NCBI GenBank assembly: GCA_020723325.1
Contig: DYJD01000009.1
Location: 124,001-188,000 of the forward strand
Length of the DNA: 64,000 nt
Origin: Desulfosudis oleivorans
GTDB lineage: Bacteria > Desulfobacterota > Desulfobacteria > Desulfobacterales > SURF-7
Reading direction: 5' to 3'
The notes under the pieces were generated by a model, which ran no database searches, was not told where the DNA came from, and saw nothing but the letters and a program-made list of their open reading frames with translations. The position numbers and the translations under genes were made by a program. Positions 17,436-24,509 of this stretch are shown piece by piece; the first letter of the stretch is position 1; every line of letters starts with the position of its first letter.

Positions 17436-17771
17436 ATGGCCGTCATCGTAAAATATTTTATCGTTCGCAACGGAATTGAACTGGACCAGGCTTTTACCGA
17501 CAAAAGGGAAGCCGATGCTTATGACAAGATGCTGGATGCCGCCGATGAGCTGGAAAGCCTGATCCGCAACAGCGGCATGGAAATCGACCTGAACGATAAG
17601 ACCGTGCGTGAAATCGCGGTGGTGCTGGCCAAAAACGGGCCTGAGGTGGTGAAAATCCTGAAGAACGTCAAACCGCTTGGGCCGGCCCGCGAGGCCGCTG
17701 AAACCGGCGGCGATGGGGAACCGGCCAAGGACAAGGCAGCCGCCGAGAAATCCAAACGCAAAAACAAATAA
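17436..17771 (+). CDS. yebG: YebG-family protein
   Basis: The 111-residue protein starts M-A-V-I-V-K-Y-F-I-V-R-N-G and has K-R-E-A-D-A-Y-D-K-M-L-D-A-A (about 28-41), as in Escherichia coli YebG, a small SOS-regulated protein of unclear function. Residues 45-80 are helical and the C-terminus is a Lys/Ala/Glu-rich tail. RBS AAAGGAAA precedes ATG 17436. No Escherichia-type LexA box (CTGT-N8-ACAG) was seen upstream, so SOS control is not shown here. A paralogous short gene follows after 5 bp. Confidence 0.88.
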   Translation: MAVIVKYFIVRNGIELDQAFTDKREADAYDKMLDAADELESLIRNSGMEIDLNDKTVREIAVVLAKNGPEVVKILKNVKPLGPAREAAETGGDGEPAKDKAAAEKSKRKNK

Positions 17772-17776
17772 ACACC

Positions 17777-17971
17777 GTGACGGCCGTTTCCAAACAAGAA
17801 GCCGATGCCCATGACCGGGTCATCGAAGCAGCCTTGCGTCTTGGCGATCTCCTGGAATCCCAGGGGATCGAGATGGACGGCCGCGACCTTGAAAAACTGA
17901 CGTTCTTTTTGGCCAAAAACGGGCCGTTGATCAGGGAAATCCTGAAAAAATGCACGCTGTCCTTTGCTTGA
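17777..17971 (+). CDS. Short YebG paralogue lacking the N-terminal strand region
   Basis: This 64-residue frame begins at GTG 17777, 5 bp after the yebG stop. It aligns with the middle of the preceding protein: K-Q-E-A-D-A-H-D-R-V-I-E-A-A against K-R-E-A-D-A-Y-D-K-M-L-D-A-A, and L-A-K-N-G-P-L-I-R-E-I-L against L-A-K-N-G-P-E-V-V-K-I-L. The first strand pair of YebG is absent. It looks like a tandem duplication that kept the helical part; translational coupling with yebG is likely. No ribosome site beyond the upstream gene end is obvious. Confidence 0.7.
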   Translation: MTAVSKQEADAHDRVIEAALRLGDLLESQGIEMDGRDLEKLTFFLAKNGPLIREILKKCTLSFA

Positions 17972-18077
17972 AAACAAGGCGCGAAGTTCGGCTCAATAAA
18001 AATGGTAACTGTTCAGTCTTACCACCTGAGTAGATACTAAGGGAGCTTGAAAATTTTGATTTACCATTTTACTCAAT

Positions 18078-18173
18078 TTCGTGCTCGTGCTCGTGCTCAG
18101 CGAAGCGGTAATCGTAATCGAACGACAGATTTTATCATCTCATAAGCAGTCGATTACGAGCACGAGCACGAAA
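18078..18173. repeat. Inverted pair of CGTGCTC-type repeats
   Basis: The left arm (18078-18095) and right arm (18156-18173) are 18-bp inverted copies of TTTCGTGCTCGTGCTCGT. Both arms are followed by AAGCGGTAA, and the left one by GTAATCGTAATCG. The 249 bp between 17972 and 18220 hold no other recognisable feature. Confidence 0.75.
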
Positions 18174-18220
18174 AGCGGTAAATTGGATTTTTCCACATCC
18201 CTAAAAATGTAAAATTGCTG

Positions 18221-18748
18221 CTACAGCGACCCGTCCAGCTCATCCGCCACCGGCCGCTTGCATTCCCGGCAGCGCTGGGCGCCGCGGAACAGGGGAGCGC
18301 CGCAGGCGGAGCAGTGGTAGCGCTCACATTCGGATCGCGCCCATTCCACACTCCCTTCCTCATCCCCCAGGGCCGCAACTTTTTCCCGCCAAATGGGGAT
18401 GGTGCGTTTCATCACCCGGCAGCCGGTGGCCAGGGGGAATTTTTCGATCAGCCCGCAGGGCCATTCCTGGCATTGATGGCAGGAATAGTATCCCTTGGCT
18501 TTGACGCAATCCCGAATAGTACACATCTTGCACCAACCGTATAGTTTTTTCGGCGGCTCGGGCTGCATGCACCCCAGGCACTCGGTTTCCTCGGGCTTGG
18601 TGCCGTATAGATTGGCCATGACGGTCTTGAATTTTTCATTGCCGTCACGGGTGGCGATATAAATTCCGCAGGCCCCGCAATACAGCCCGCAAGGAGCCAT
18701 GATTTCCTTGTTCCGGATTTCCTCCTCGGTCCAACCTTTCATATCCAT
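18221..18748 (-). CDS. DUF3795 cysteine-rich protein
   Basis: The 175-residue protein has many cysteine pairs: C-G-L-Y-C-G-A-C-G (about 20-28), C-L-G-C near 57, C-K-M-C-T-I-R-D-C near 73, C-H-Q-C-Q-E-W-P-C near 90, and a C-terminal zinc ribbon (C-S-A-C ... C-R-E-C). This is the DUF3795 pattern, common in anaerobes and presumed to bind zinc or an Fe-S cluster. RBS GGAGAC precedes ATG 18748. Nine base pairs separate it from the upstream GntR regulator gene, so the two may be co-transcribed. Confidence 0.88.
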   Translation of the reverse strand: MDMKGWTEEEIRNKEIMAPCGLYCGACGIYIATRDGNEKFKTVMANLYGTKPEETECLGCMQPEPPKKLYGWCKMCTIRDCVKAKGYYSCHQCQEWPCGLIEKFPLATGCRVMKRTIPIWREKVAALGDEEGSVEWARSECERYHCSACGAPLFRGAQRCRECKRPVADELDGSL

Positions 18749-18757
18749 TGTCTCCTT

Positions 18758-19555
18758 TCATATCCCCATGGGCTCAAGGGGATCTTCCATATTGAGAAGT
18801 CCTACGGCTTTAATAAAGGCCGCCTTGTGATTCTTGAAAATACGTGTGGTGAGCAGCGCCGCCATCTCGGAATCCCTATTGGCAAAGGCCTCCACCAGCC
18901 GTTCTAAAAAATTCTGCATATCCGGTTCAAAATATTCCGGCGTCGTAAACACGATCCGGGAGACTCGGGTGGTGCGGGCCAGGGTGTTGAAAAGCAGATT
19001 CAGAAAGCGGTTATGGGCGGCCTGGACAATACGCCTGCTGATTTCCATGGTGATCCCGGCCAGGCGCTCCGGGTCGGCTGCAAGTGAAGCCCTTTCGATC
19101 AGCAATTTTCTGAGAACCCCGATTTCATCCGGTGTGATATGCCGGGCGGCAAGACGCACCACCCAAATATGCATACCTTCATGAAGTTGGGCCATTTCCA
19201 TCAGAAAGGCCTCGTCGATCTCACCATTGCTGCTGAAAAGCAAAAGATCAGCGAGTTCGACACCGCCTTTGGTTTGAAAGTCCTGGACCACCGCTCCTGA
19301 ACCCTGCCGGATGGCCACCAGATTCAAGGCTTCGATGCGCTTCAAGGCCTCCCGGATCACACTTCGCGAGGTTCCGAATTCCTCCCCCAGCAAACGCTCG
19401 GTGGGCAGCCTGCTGCCGGCCGGATAAACGCCGTCCATGATCCGCCGCAACAACTGCACCGTTAGTTCCCTGGAGCGGGTTTTATGCTGATCGACCGGCA
19501 AATCGACTTCTTTTCTTTTCCGGCTTTTGCCGCGGTTATCCGAATGCGCTTTCAT
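18758..19555 (-). CDS. FadR-subfamily (FCD) GntR transcriptional regulator
   Basis: The 265-residue protein has a basic N-terminal tail, then a winged-helix GntR domain (about residues 25-95) with Y-P-A-G-S-R-L-P-T-E-R and S-R-S-V-I-R-E-A-L-K-R. The C-terminal FCD effector domain contains E-M-A-Q-L-H-E, V-R-L-A-A-R-H and H-N-R-F-L-N-L-L metal and ligand residues. It starts 3 bp downstream of the flavoprotein gene stop, so it belongs to the same operon. The candidate operators at 20676-20757 suggest autoregulation. Confidence 0.92.
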   Translation of the reverse strand: MKAHSDNRGKSRKRKEVDLPVDQHKTRSRELTVQLLRRIMDGVYPAGSRLPTERLLGEEFGTSRSVIREALKRIEALNLVAIRQGSGAVVQDFQTKGGVELADLLLFSSNGEIDEAFLMEMAQLHEGMHIWVVRLAARHITPDEIGVLRKLLIERASLAADPERLAGITMEISRRIVQAAHNRFLNLLFNTLARTTRVSRIVFTTPEYFEPDMQNFLERLVEAFANRDSEMAALLTTRIFKNHKAAFIKAVGLLNMEDPLEPMGI

Positions 19556-19558
19556 GGC

Positions 19559-20647
19559 TTATGCCGCCTTGGTCCGGGTCTGTTTTTCCATAAAGTTTTG
19601 TCCCAAAAGCATTCTGCCCAATTCCCATGATTTGGTTGTCATGCGGCGCTCTTCCCGGGTCATCTCGGCATATAGGTCCAAAGCCGCTCCGGAGGTTTTG
19701 GCCGCCGCATGAACAGCTTCGGCCGCCAAATACCCGGTGGCCAAGGCCGAAGAAATACCCTCGCCGAACAAATTCAAGAAACCCGCCGCTTCGCCGGCAA
19801 GCAAGACCCGCCCCCGGCCCAGGAAAAAATTGCCCTGCATGCCCATGTTGGTGGCGATACCGCCTGTCCTACGCTCAATCCTTTGGATATTCAAGCCGAA
19901 ATTTTCAGTCAGATAGGCCTTTGTGTTTTGCAGGCAGGGTTCGATGCTGCCCCCCATGGGCTGTCCCACCCCGAATACCAGTTTGTCGTCCTCGGCATGC
20001 AGCCAAGTATATATGGAGGTCAAAGCAGGATTGAAAAGCAGGTAATAATAATCCTGGTCCAAATCGATCCGGGCAGTGCAATAAAGCTGGATAAAGGTAT
20101 ACCAACCAATGGCTCCTATTCCGGAAGGCTTGAGCAGCCGGCGTACAAAGGACCGGCCGCCGTCCGCGCCGATGAGATAGGCCGCTCTGATCCGAAACTT
20201 TTCGCCGTTGCTGTTGACAACCGTGGCCGTGACCCGCTCCTGCTCCTGTTCAAAATTGAGCAGATGGCACCCATCCAGCACCTTGGCCCGGGATTGCCGG
20301 ACAAGCCAAAAATCAAAGGCCGAGCGCCGGACATGCTGGACAAAGGATTTTTTCAGAGGAACATCCGTGACGGTATTTCCCGCCATGCAGATTTTAAAGC
20401 CTTTAATCCGGTGCGGCGCGCACAGCACGTTTTCCGGCAAAGGACCGAAATGCTCTTCAATCAGATCCTGGGCCCGGTCGGCGATCATCCCGGAACAAGT
20501 CTTGTGGCGCGGCAGAATTTTCCGTTCCACAATCACCACACGATAGCCTTGCTGCACCAAGCCTTTGGCCGCCGCAGCGCCTGCCGGCCCGGCGCCCACG
20601 ATGATCACATCATAATCCATGGTTTGGGTCCTGTTTTTATCTGCCAT
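19559..20647 (-). CDS. Geranylgeranyl-reductase-family FAD-dependent oxidoreductase
   Basis: ATG 20647 (M-A-D-K-N-R-T) is chosen because a GGGGG site lies 9 bases upstream; the frame is open to 20785 but runs through the promoter region. The 362-residue protein has the FAD-binding V-I-I-V-G-A-G-P-A-G-A-A (about 13-24), the D-G motif G-A-D-G-G-R-S near 150, and G-R-V-L-L-A-G-E-A-A-G-F near 290. Members reduce isoprenoid chains of lipids or quinones. It is followed by an FCD-type regulator gene that probably controls it. Confidence 0.9.
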   Translation of the reverse strand: MADKNRTQTMDYDVIIVGAGPAGAAAAKGLVQQGYRVVIVERKILPRHKTCSGMIADRAQDLIEEHFGPLPENVLCAPHRIKGFKICMAGNTVTDVPLKKSFVQHVRRSAFDFWLVRQSRAKVLDGCHLLNFEQEQERVTATVVNSNGEKFRIRAAYLIGADGGRSFVRRLLKPSGIGAIGWYTFIQLYCTARIDLDQDYYYLLFNPALTSIYTWLHAEDDKLVFGVGQPMGGSIEPCLQNTKAYLTENFGLNIQRIERRTGGIATNMGMQGNFFLGRGRVLLAGEAAGFLNLFGEGISSALATGYLAAEAVHAAAKTSGAALDLYAEMTREERRMTTKSWELGRMLLGQNFMEKQTRTKAA

Positions 20648-20675
20648 GGCATTATCCCCCTTTCCGCAAATTGTT

Positions 20676-20757
20676 AATTGGTATGATCTATTATCAAAAT
20701 TATTCCAATAATTTTCTAATTTATCCAAAGTATCAATAAATTTGTCATACCAATTTG
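20676..20757 (-). promoter_or_regulatory. Candidate GntR/FCD operators ahead of the flavoprotein-regulator operon
   Basis: AATTGGTATGATC (20676-20688) and its inverse TTTGTCATACCAATTTG (20741-20757) flank an AT-rich region. The half-site TTGGTATGAC-A resembles known operators of FadR/PdhR-type regulators (TGGTATGACCA style). A third, related palindrome TTGACA-N7-TGTCAA follows at 20755-20773. The adjacent regulator is of the matching class. Confidence 0.55.
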
Positions 20758-20910
20758 ACATACAAATTGTCAAGTCCTTTTTCAACCGATACCGTCGCCG
20801 GTCAGTGCAACCGCGTTTGGTTTTCGAGGTCGGGGTCGATTTCTACGGTATCGGGATCGAAATGCAAATCGATCAAACAAGAATAGAGTCTTTCTGGCTC
20901 AAAAATCATA

Positions 20911-21134
20911 GAAGTCGAGAAAGGTGCTTCCCCGCTTTTCATAACGAAAAAAAAGACTTTAATTGCGATACAAGAAAACACTTGGCAAGACAAAATATAT
21001 TGTGTAAACAGCTATGTACAAATACAAGATAATTTTTCCGAATGAACAGGTGTTGAAATTAAACATATTTACTCGCTCAAAGACCTTTCCGGTTTTTGGG
21101 GATATACGGAAAACTGTAGAATCACTTGTTCTGT
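20911..21134 (+). repeat. Leader repeat, copy 1 (possible attI/promoter region of the cassette array)
   Basis: About 220 bp match 23951-24172 at roughly three-quarters identity. Shared blocks include CCGCTTTTCATAA, AATATATTGTGTAAACAGC, GCTATGTACAAATA, TTTCCGGTT and GATATACGGAAAACT. Similarity stops at GTTCTGT (21128-21134), which resembles a cassette core site, just ahead of the first cassette gene. A possible promoter is TTGGCA at 20982 with an extended -10 TGTGTAAAC 17 bases on. No integrase gene lies beside it. Confidence 0.7.
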
Positions 21135-21144
21135 GCAGAAAACT

Positions 21145-21555
21145 ATGGAAATACGCGAAACGTATAAAAGCTCAGTAGGTTGGTATTTAGTTATAGTAGT
21201 TGAGCGCTTCCAAAAGGATAAAGAGGACATAGATAATCCAAACAGGATGTGTTCCGCATGGGAAAACACCTATTTAGTAAAGGCAAAAGATATTCTTCAT
21301 GCATATGATAAAATTATTGCTAACGAAGAAAAATCACGAAGCAATGAATTGACCGAATTGAATGGTAAAAGGGGAGTTTGGATCTTTGAGGGTGTTACTG
21401 ATATTGTACCGATTTATAAGGAACTTGAAGACTTGTCAGAGATATTGTGGACTGAACAAAATAGAGTCTCTGTAAAAACTGTAAAAAGTTGGGTGTATGA
21501 CAAATGCGACTTGGAATCGCGATTTACTGAAACTCCAAGTCGTTTTAAAAAATAA
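21145..21555 (+). CDS. DUF4288-like small protein (first cassette)
   Basis: The product is 136 residues from ATG 21145; a GTG at 21133 in frame is less likely. Near the N-terminus it reads S-V-G-W-Y-L-V-I-V-V-E-R-F, and further on A-K-D-I-L-H-A-Y-D-K and G-V-W-I-F-E-G-V-T-D. This resembles the small alpha/beta DUF4288 family of unknown function, often found in accessory DNA. It is AT-rich compared with the flanking chromosome. It lies directly behind leader repeat copy 1 and is closed by an attC site. Confidence 0.7.
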   Translation: MEIRETYKSSVGWYLVIVVERFQKDKEDIDNPNRMCSAWENTYLVKAKDILHAYDKIIANEEKSRSNELTELNGKRGVWIFEGVTDIVPIYKELEDLSEILWTEQNRVSVKTVKSWVYDKCDLESRFTETPSRFKK

Positions 21556-21559
21556 GAAC

Positions 21560-21622
21560 ACAGAACCATCCGCTGGTGTGGGACGCGCAAAAAGCGGCGC
21601 GCCCCGCAGCGGCACGTTGGGC
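21560..21622 (+). other. attC site 1
   Basis: The 63-bp site begins ACAGAAC and ends GTTGGGC, a perfect GTTRRRY. The arms CCGCTG and CAGCGG, and GGACGCGC with GCGCGCCCC, can pair. It lies between two cassette genes. Confidence 0.75.
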
Positions 21623-21631
21623 CGAAAAATT

Positions 21632-22048
21632 ATGATCACACGTGAATTTTTCAAAAGCATGCCATCATCTAAAGAAAATTCTATAGATGATATTGTACAG
21701 TGGTTCATAAAGTGTCATCGGAATGCTTGCAACGCACTTGGCAAGAAGTCCCCACATCATGAAGGGCGCATTGAGGTTTCGATAGGGCCTTATGATTCAG
21801 GAGAAAGCCGAGATCCGTATTTGGATATAATGCATGGATCATCATGGGACTTTGAAAGCTTTGAACAAGTATGTCTAGAAATATTACTGCCAACCGGTGA
21901 ATATAACAATTCCCACTGGTTCAGGGTTGATAGTCCAGATGATCCTATAGAGGAATGGAAAAAATTCTGTAACGCATCAGGAATTATTCATTGTCTTGGT
22001 GCCAAAGGCTGTAAGTATAAACTGGATTTTGGATCACATGATGGCTGA
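21632..22048 (+). CDS. Uncharacterised cassette protein (138 residues)
   Basis: ATG 21632 (M-I-T-R-E-F-F-K) lies 9 bases after the attC core and is the natural start; the frame itself is open further back through the attC. The product is soluble, acidic and has no recognised domain. A motif I-E-V-S-I-G-P-Y-D-S-G-E and the aromatic-rich E-Y-N-N-S-H-W-F-R-V-D are visible. The cassette spans 21616 to 22184 and ends at an attC site. Confidence 0.65.
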   Translation: MITREFFKSMPSSKENSIDDIVQWFIKCHRNACNALGKKSPHHEGRIEVSIGPYDSGESRDPYLDIMHGSSWDFESFEQVCLEILLPTGEYNNSHWFRVDSPDDPIEEWKKFCNASGIIHCLGAKGCKYKLDFGSHDG

Positions 22049-22064
22049 GAAAACAGGTTGTGCT

Positions 22065-22190
22065 GCTCAACAACCGCTTCCACAAAGAACCACAAAAGCC
22101 GGGCGGCCTCGGCAAAATCGGCTTTATCATTAAATGCACTTCGTTCACATACCGCATTCCTTTTATGGCCTGTGAAGCGGACCGTTAGAG
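22065..22190 (+). other. attC site 2
   Basis: The site starts with a perfect RYYYAAC (GCTCAAC) and ends GTTAGAG at 22184-22190. CCGCTTCCACA near the start pairs with TGTGAAGCGG near the end with a single bulge, the classic extrahelical-base pattern of attC. The 126-bp length indicates a long variable terminal structure. Confidence 0.85.
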
Positions 22191-22226
22191 TCAGTCAAAT
22201 TTTTTGTAATAAATAATGGACACCTC

Positions 22227-22700
22227 ATGCTTTCTATGAATTGCGACATCATTAGTATTCGAGAAAATCCAAATCATCTTGAAAGAGGCGTTGACTATTT
22301 CACTGCAAAATGGGGGATTGATCGTAGGATTTATTTGGATTGTATCTCAAATAGCATAACAACCGATAGCCCGTTACCCCGTTGGTATTTGTTGATGAAA
22401 CAGGATGAAATAATTGGATGTTATGGACTTATAACAAACGATTTTATTAGCCGACAAGATTTGTATCCTTGGCTTTGCGCTTTGTTTGTTGAAGGTAAGG
22501 AAAGAGGAAATGAATATGGCAAAGAACTTTTATTACACGGCAGACATGAAGCGGCTTTATTGGGGTATAAAAAGATTTATTTGGCGACCGACCACATTAG
22601 CTATTATGAGAAATACTCATGGTATTACATCGCTACGGGTTTCCATCCATGGGGAGCTGAATCAAGAATTTATGAAAGTAATACAATCAACAAACTGTAA
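22227..22700 (+). CDS. GNAT-family N-acetyltransferase (cassette)
   Basis: The 157-residue product has a GNAT fold outline: strand Y-L-L-M-K-Q-D-E-I-I-G-C-Y-G-L (about 52-66), then motif A, W-L-C-A-L-F-V-E-G-K-E-R-G-N-E-Y-G (about 84-100), with the acetyl-CoA pyrophosphate loop as R-G-N-E-Y-G. A C-terminal strand Y-K-K-I-Y-L-A-T-D and G-F-H-P follow. Substrate unknown. Acetyltransferases are common integron cargo. ATG 22236 in frame is an alternative start. Confidence 0.85.
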   Translation: MLSMNCDIISIRENPNHLERGVDYFTAKWGIDRRIYLDCISNSITTDSPLPRWYLLMKQDEIIGCYGLITNDFISRQDLYPWLCALFVEGKERGNEYGKELLLHGRHEAALLGYKKIYLATDHISYYEKYSWYYIATGFHPWGAESRIYESNTINKL

Positions 22701-22719
22701 ATATACCATCCAATGAAGA

Positions 22720-22814
22720 CTCTAACAAAAAACTACACCAGAAAAACAGGGCTGGGGGGCCATGTAAATTGACATTTCGTATTGCCCTGTTTTCAGGTGA
22801 GTAAATCGTTAGCT
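22720..22814 (+). other. attC site 3
   Basis: The site runs from CTCTAAC to GTTAGCT. The long arms ACACCAGAAAAACAGGGC and GCCCTGTTTTCAGGTG pair almost completely, with one extra A, giving a 95-bp hairpin site. Confidence 0.85.
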
Positions 22815-22849
22815 GCAATAAATTAGAAAGTACAACAAGGAGGATAAAA

Positions 22850-23686
22850 ATGATTAAAAGGATTGGTTACATCTTGCATAGCATTCTATTTATTTCTTTT
22901 TTGACTGCAGGGGTTGCTCTCGCCCAGACAGATGTCAAAGGAAGCAAGGATCACCCGTTAATAACCCGCATGCCCGACTACTACATCAGCCAGTATAATG
23001 TATCTGAATTTGCCGGATTCGATCCGACGGTAGTTGGGGGCAAGGATGTTCACTGGGAAGGGAAAGTATACTCCTACGGATATGAGCGGAAGGAAGGCGG
23101 CCGACCCATCAGTATGCTGCAGATCGTGCGGAACTACGAAACGGCGATCAATAAGGCCGGAGGGAAGGTCCTCGGTGGCGATGAAAGACGGGTGGCAGCC
23201 GAGATCAGAAAAACAGACGCCTTGACCGGGATCTACGTGGAGGTGTTCAACGACGGCATGAATTACAGCCTGACGATTGTCGAGACGAAGGCAATGCAGC
23301 AGGAGGTCGTCGCAGACGCCAAGGCAATGCGGAATGACCTCGCAAGCACAGGCAAGACGATAGTCTATGGCATCTACTTTGATACCGCTTCGGCGACAAT
23401 CAAGCCTGAGTCGGAGCCAGCCTTGGTAGAGATAGTAAAGCTTCTCAAGGACTCCCCCGCACTCAAGGTATACGTAGTCGGTCATACGGATAGCGTCGGC
23501 AACCTCGAAACAAACCTTAAACTCTCCTCCGACCGTGCTGCTTCCGTGGTCAAGGCGATCGCCGCGCGAGGCATAGCAGCGTCATGCTTGAAGTCTGCTG
23601 GAGTAGGTCCCTACTCCCCGGTAGTCTCGAATGACACGGATGAAGGCAAGGCGAAGAACCGTCGGGTGGAGTTCGTCAAACAATAG
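22850..23686 (+). CDS. OmpA-family peptidoglycan-associated outer membrane protein
   Basis: The 278-residue protein starts at ATG 22850 behind a strong AAGGAGG. Residues 1-26 are a signal peptide ending A-L-A-Q. The N-terminal 140 residues are a DUF4892-like domain of unknown role. The C-terminal domain (about 165-278) is OmpA-like: Y-F-D-T-A-S-A-T-I-K-P-E, V-V-G-H-T-D-S-V-G, L-S-S-D-R-A and N-R-R-V-E-F-V, the peptidoglycan-binding signature. The gene starts 36 bp after an attC core, but no attC follows it; its GC is higher than that of its neighbours, so it may not be a true cassette. Confidence 0.9.
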   Translation: MIKRIGYILHSILFISFLTAGVALAQTDVKGSKDHPLITRMPDYYISQYNVSEFAGFDPTVVGGKDVHWEGKVYSYGYERKEGGRPISMLQIVRNYETAINKAGGKVLGGDERRVAAEIRKTDALTGIYVEVFNDGMNYSLTIVETKAMQQEVVADAKAMRNDLASTGKTIVYGIYFDTASATIKPESEPALVEIVKLLKDSPALKVYVVGHTDSVGNLETNLKLSSDRAASVVKAIAARGIAASCLKSAGVGPYSPVVSNDTDEGKAKNRRVEFVKQ

Positions 23687-23950
23687 GCCATTGATGGGGC
23701 TTTTAATGGAACCAGCTAGCCTAAGAAGAGACGTTAACAGCCTTTTCCCATGGATGCAATTTTGATAACTAATAATTTTTTCAATTGGTTAAATAGAAGC
23801 AGCTATCTATCAATAACAACACGTAACGAACCTGTCCCACCCAATATTTGGGGTGGGGTCGGTATCGGATTTTGAGGTAGATAGTCCGAAGGCTGAAGGC
23901 TGAAGGTTTGTTGATTTGAGTCATTATAAAGCCTTTTTTCACATTCCTCA
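23687..23950 (+). other. Non-coding gap with hairpin and interspersed repeat
   Basis: Nothing coding is seen. A hairpin CCCACCC with GGGTGGG lies at 23836-23857 without a T run, so it is a poor terminator. The AGTCCGAAGGCTGAAG repeat (copy 3) is at 23875-23910. No complete attC was recognised after the OmpA gene. Confidence 0.6.
23875..23910 (+). repeat. Interspersed repeat with AGTCCGAAGGCTGAAG core, copy 3
   Basis: The segment begins TAGATAGTCCGAAGGCTG, then repeats GAAGGCT and continues into GAAGGTTTG. It matches 17047-17082 and, in reverse complement, 15209-15260 including some flank. Confidence 0.75.
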
Positions 23951-24172
23951 GAAGCCTGGAAAGGCGCCTCACCGCTTTTCATAATGAAAAAATTGGCTCT
24001 AACTGCGACATATGAAAAAACTTGTCAAGATCAAATATATTGTGTAAACAGCTATGTACAAATAAAAATATTTTTCTAAATGAACACATTTTTAAATTGA
24101 ATATATCTGCTTGCTCAAAAGAACTTTCCGGTTATTGGGATATACGGAAAACTTTAGAATCAATTGTTCGGT
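23951..24172 (+). repeat. Leader repeat, copy 2
   Basis: Counterpart of 20911-21134; similarity stops at GTTCGGT (24166-24172), the same core form as the attC end at 27250-27256. The putative promoter is closer to consensus here (TTGTCA at 24022, then TGTGTAAAC). It precedes a stretch without genes and the second half of the cassette array. Confidence 0.7.
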
Positions 24173-24383
24173 GCGCAGGATGTGATTCCCGTTTTGAATC
24201 GGGTAGAGAGTCGTAACAGTGGCAGTTCAAGCGGTGGGTTCCGGCGGCGTTGATCGTTCCAAAAGGTCGAGCGCTCGCCAAGTACAAAAGTGATCGGCCA
24301 TCATTGTATTGAGCCCCTTCACGCTGCTTCAGTTCAGGCTTTAATTGAAGTGATTACCGATTGTATCAAGGCTTATTGAGTTC

Positions 24384-24485
24384 GCCGAACCTGGCGTTCC
24401 AGCCAACGGGCAGGAGCTGTTCGCGTCGGAGTGAAATTTGATCGTCAGCGGCGGCTCCCGCCCGTAGCTGAACTTTTCGTTAGTT
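24384..24485 (+). other. attC-like site closing a gene-less segment
   Basis: The likely start is GCCGAAC (24384-24390) and the end GTTAGTT (24479-24485). ACGGGCAGGAGC and GCTCCCGCCCGT pair with one mismatch, with spacers of about 14 bases on each side. The segment from the leader core at 24166 up to here has no reading frame of useful length, so this would be a cassette without a gene. Confidence 0.5.
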
Positions 24486-24509
24486 GCAGCGATCCAGACG
24501 GAGTATCGG

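Noticed and set aside
19709-20677. 322-codon plus-strand frame opposite the geranylgeranyl-reductase-like gene
   Set aside because: Antisense of a confident flavoprotein gene.
20785-21127. An integron integrase gene beside leader copy 1
   Set aside because: No reading frame of suitable length or tyrosine-recombinase motif is present on either strand.
23836-23857. GC hairpin after the OmpA gene as a terminator
   Set aside because: No T run follows and the gene end is 150 bp away.
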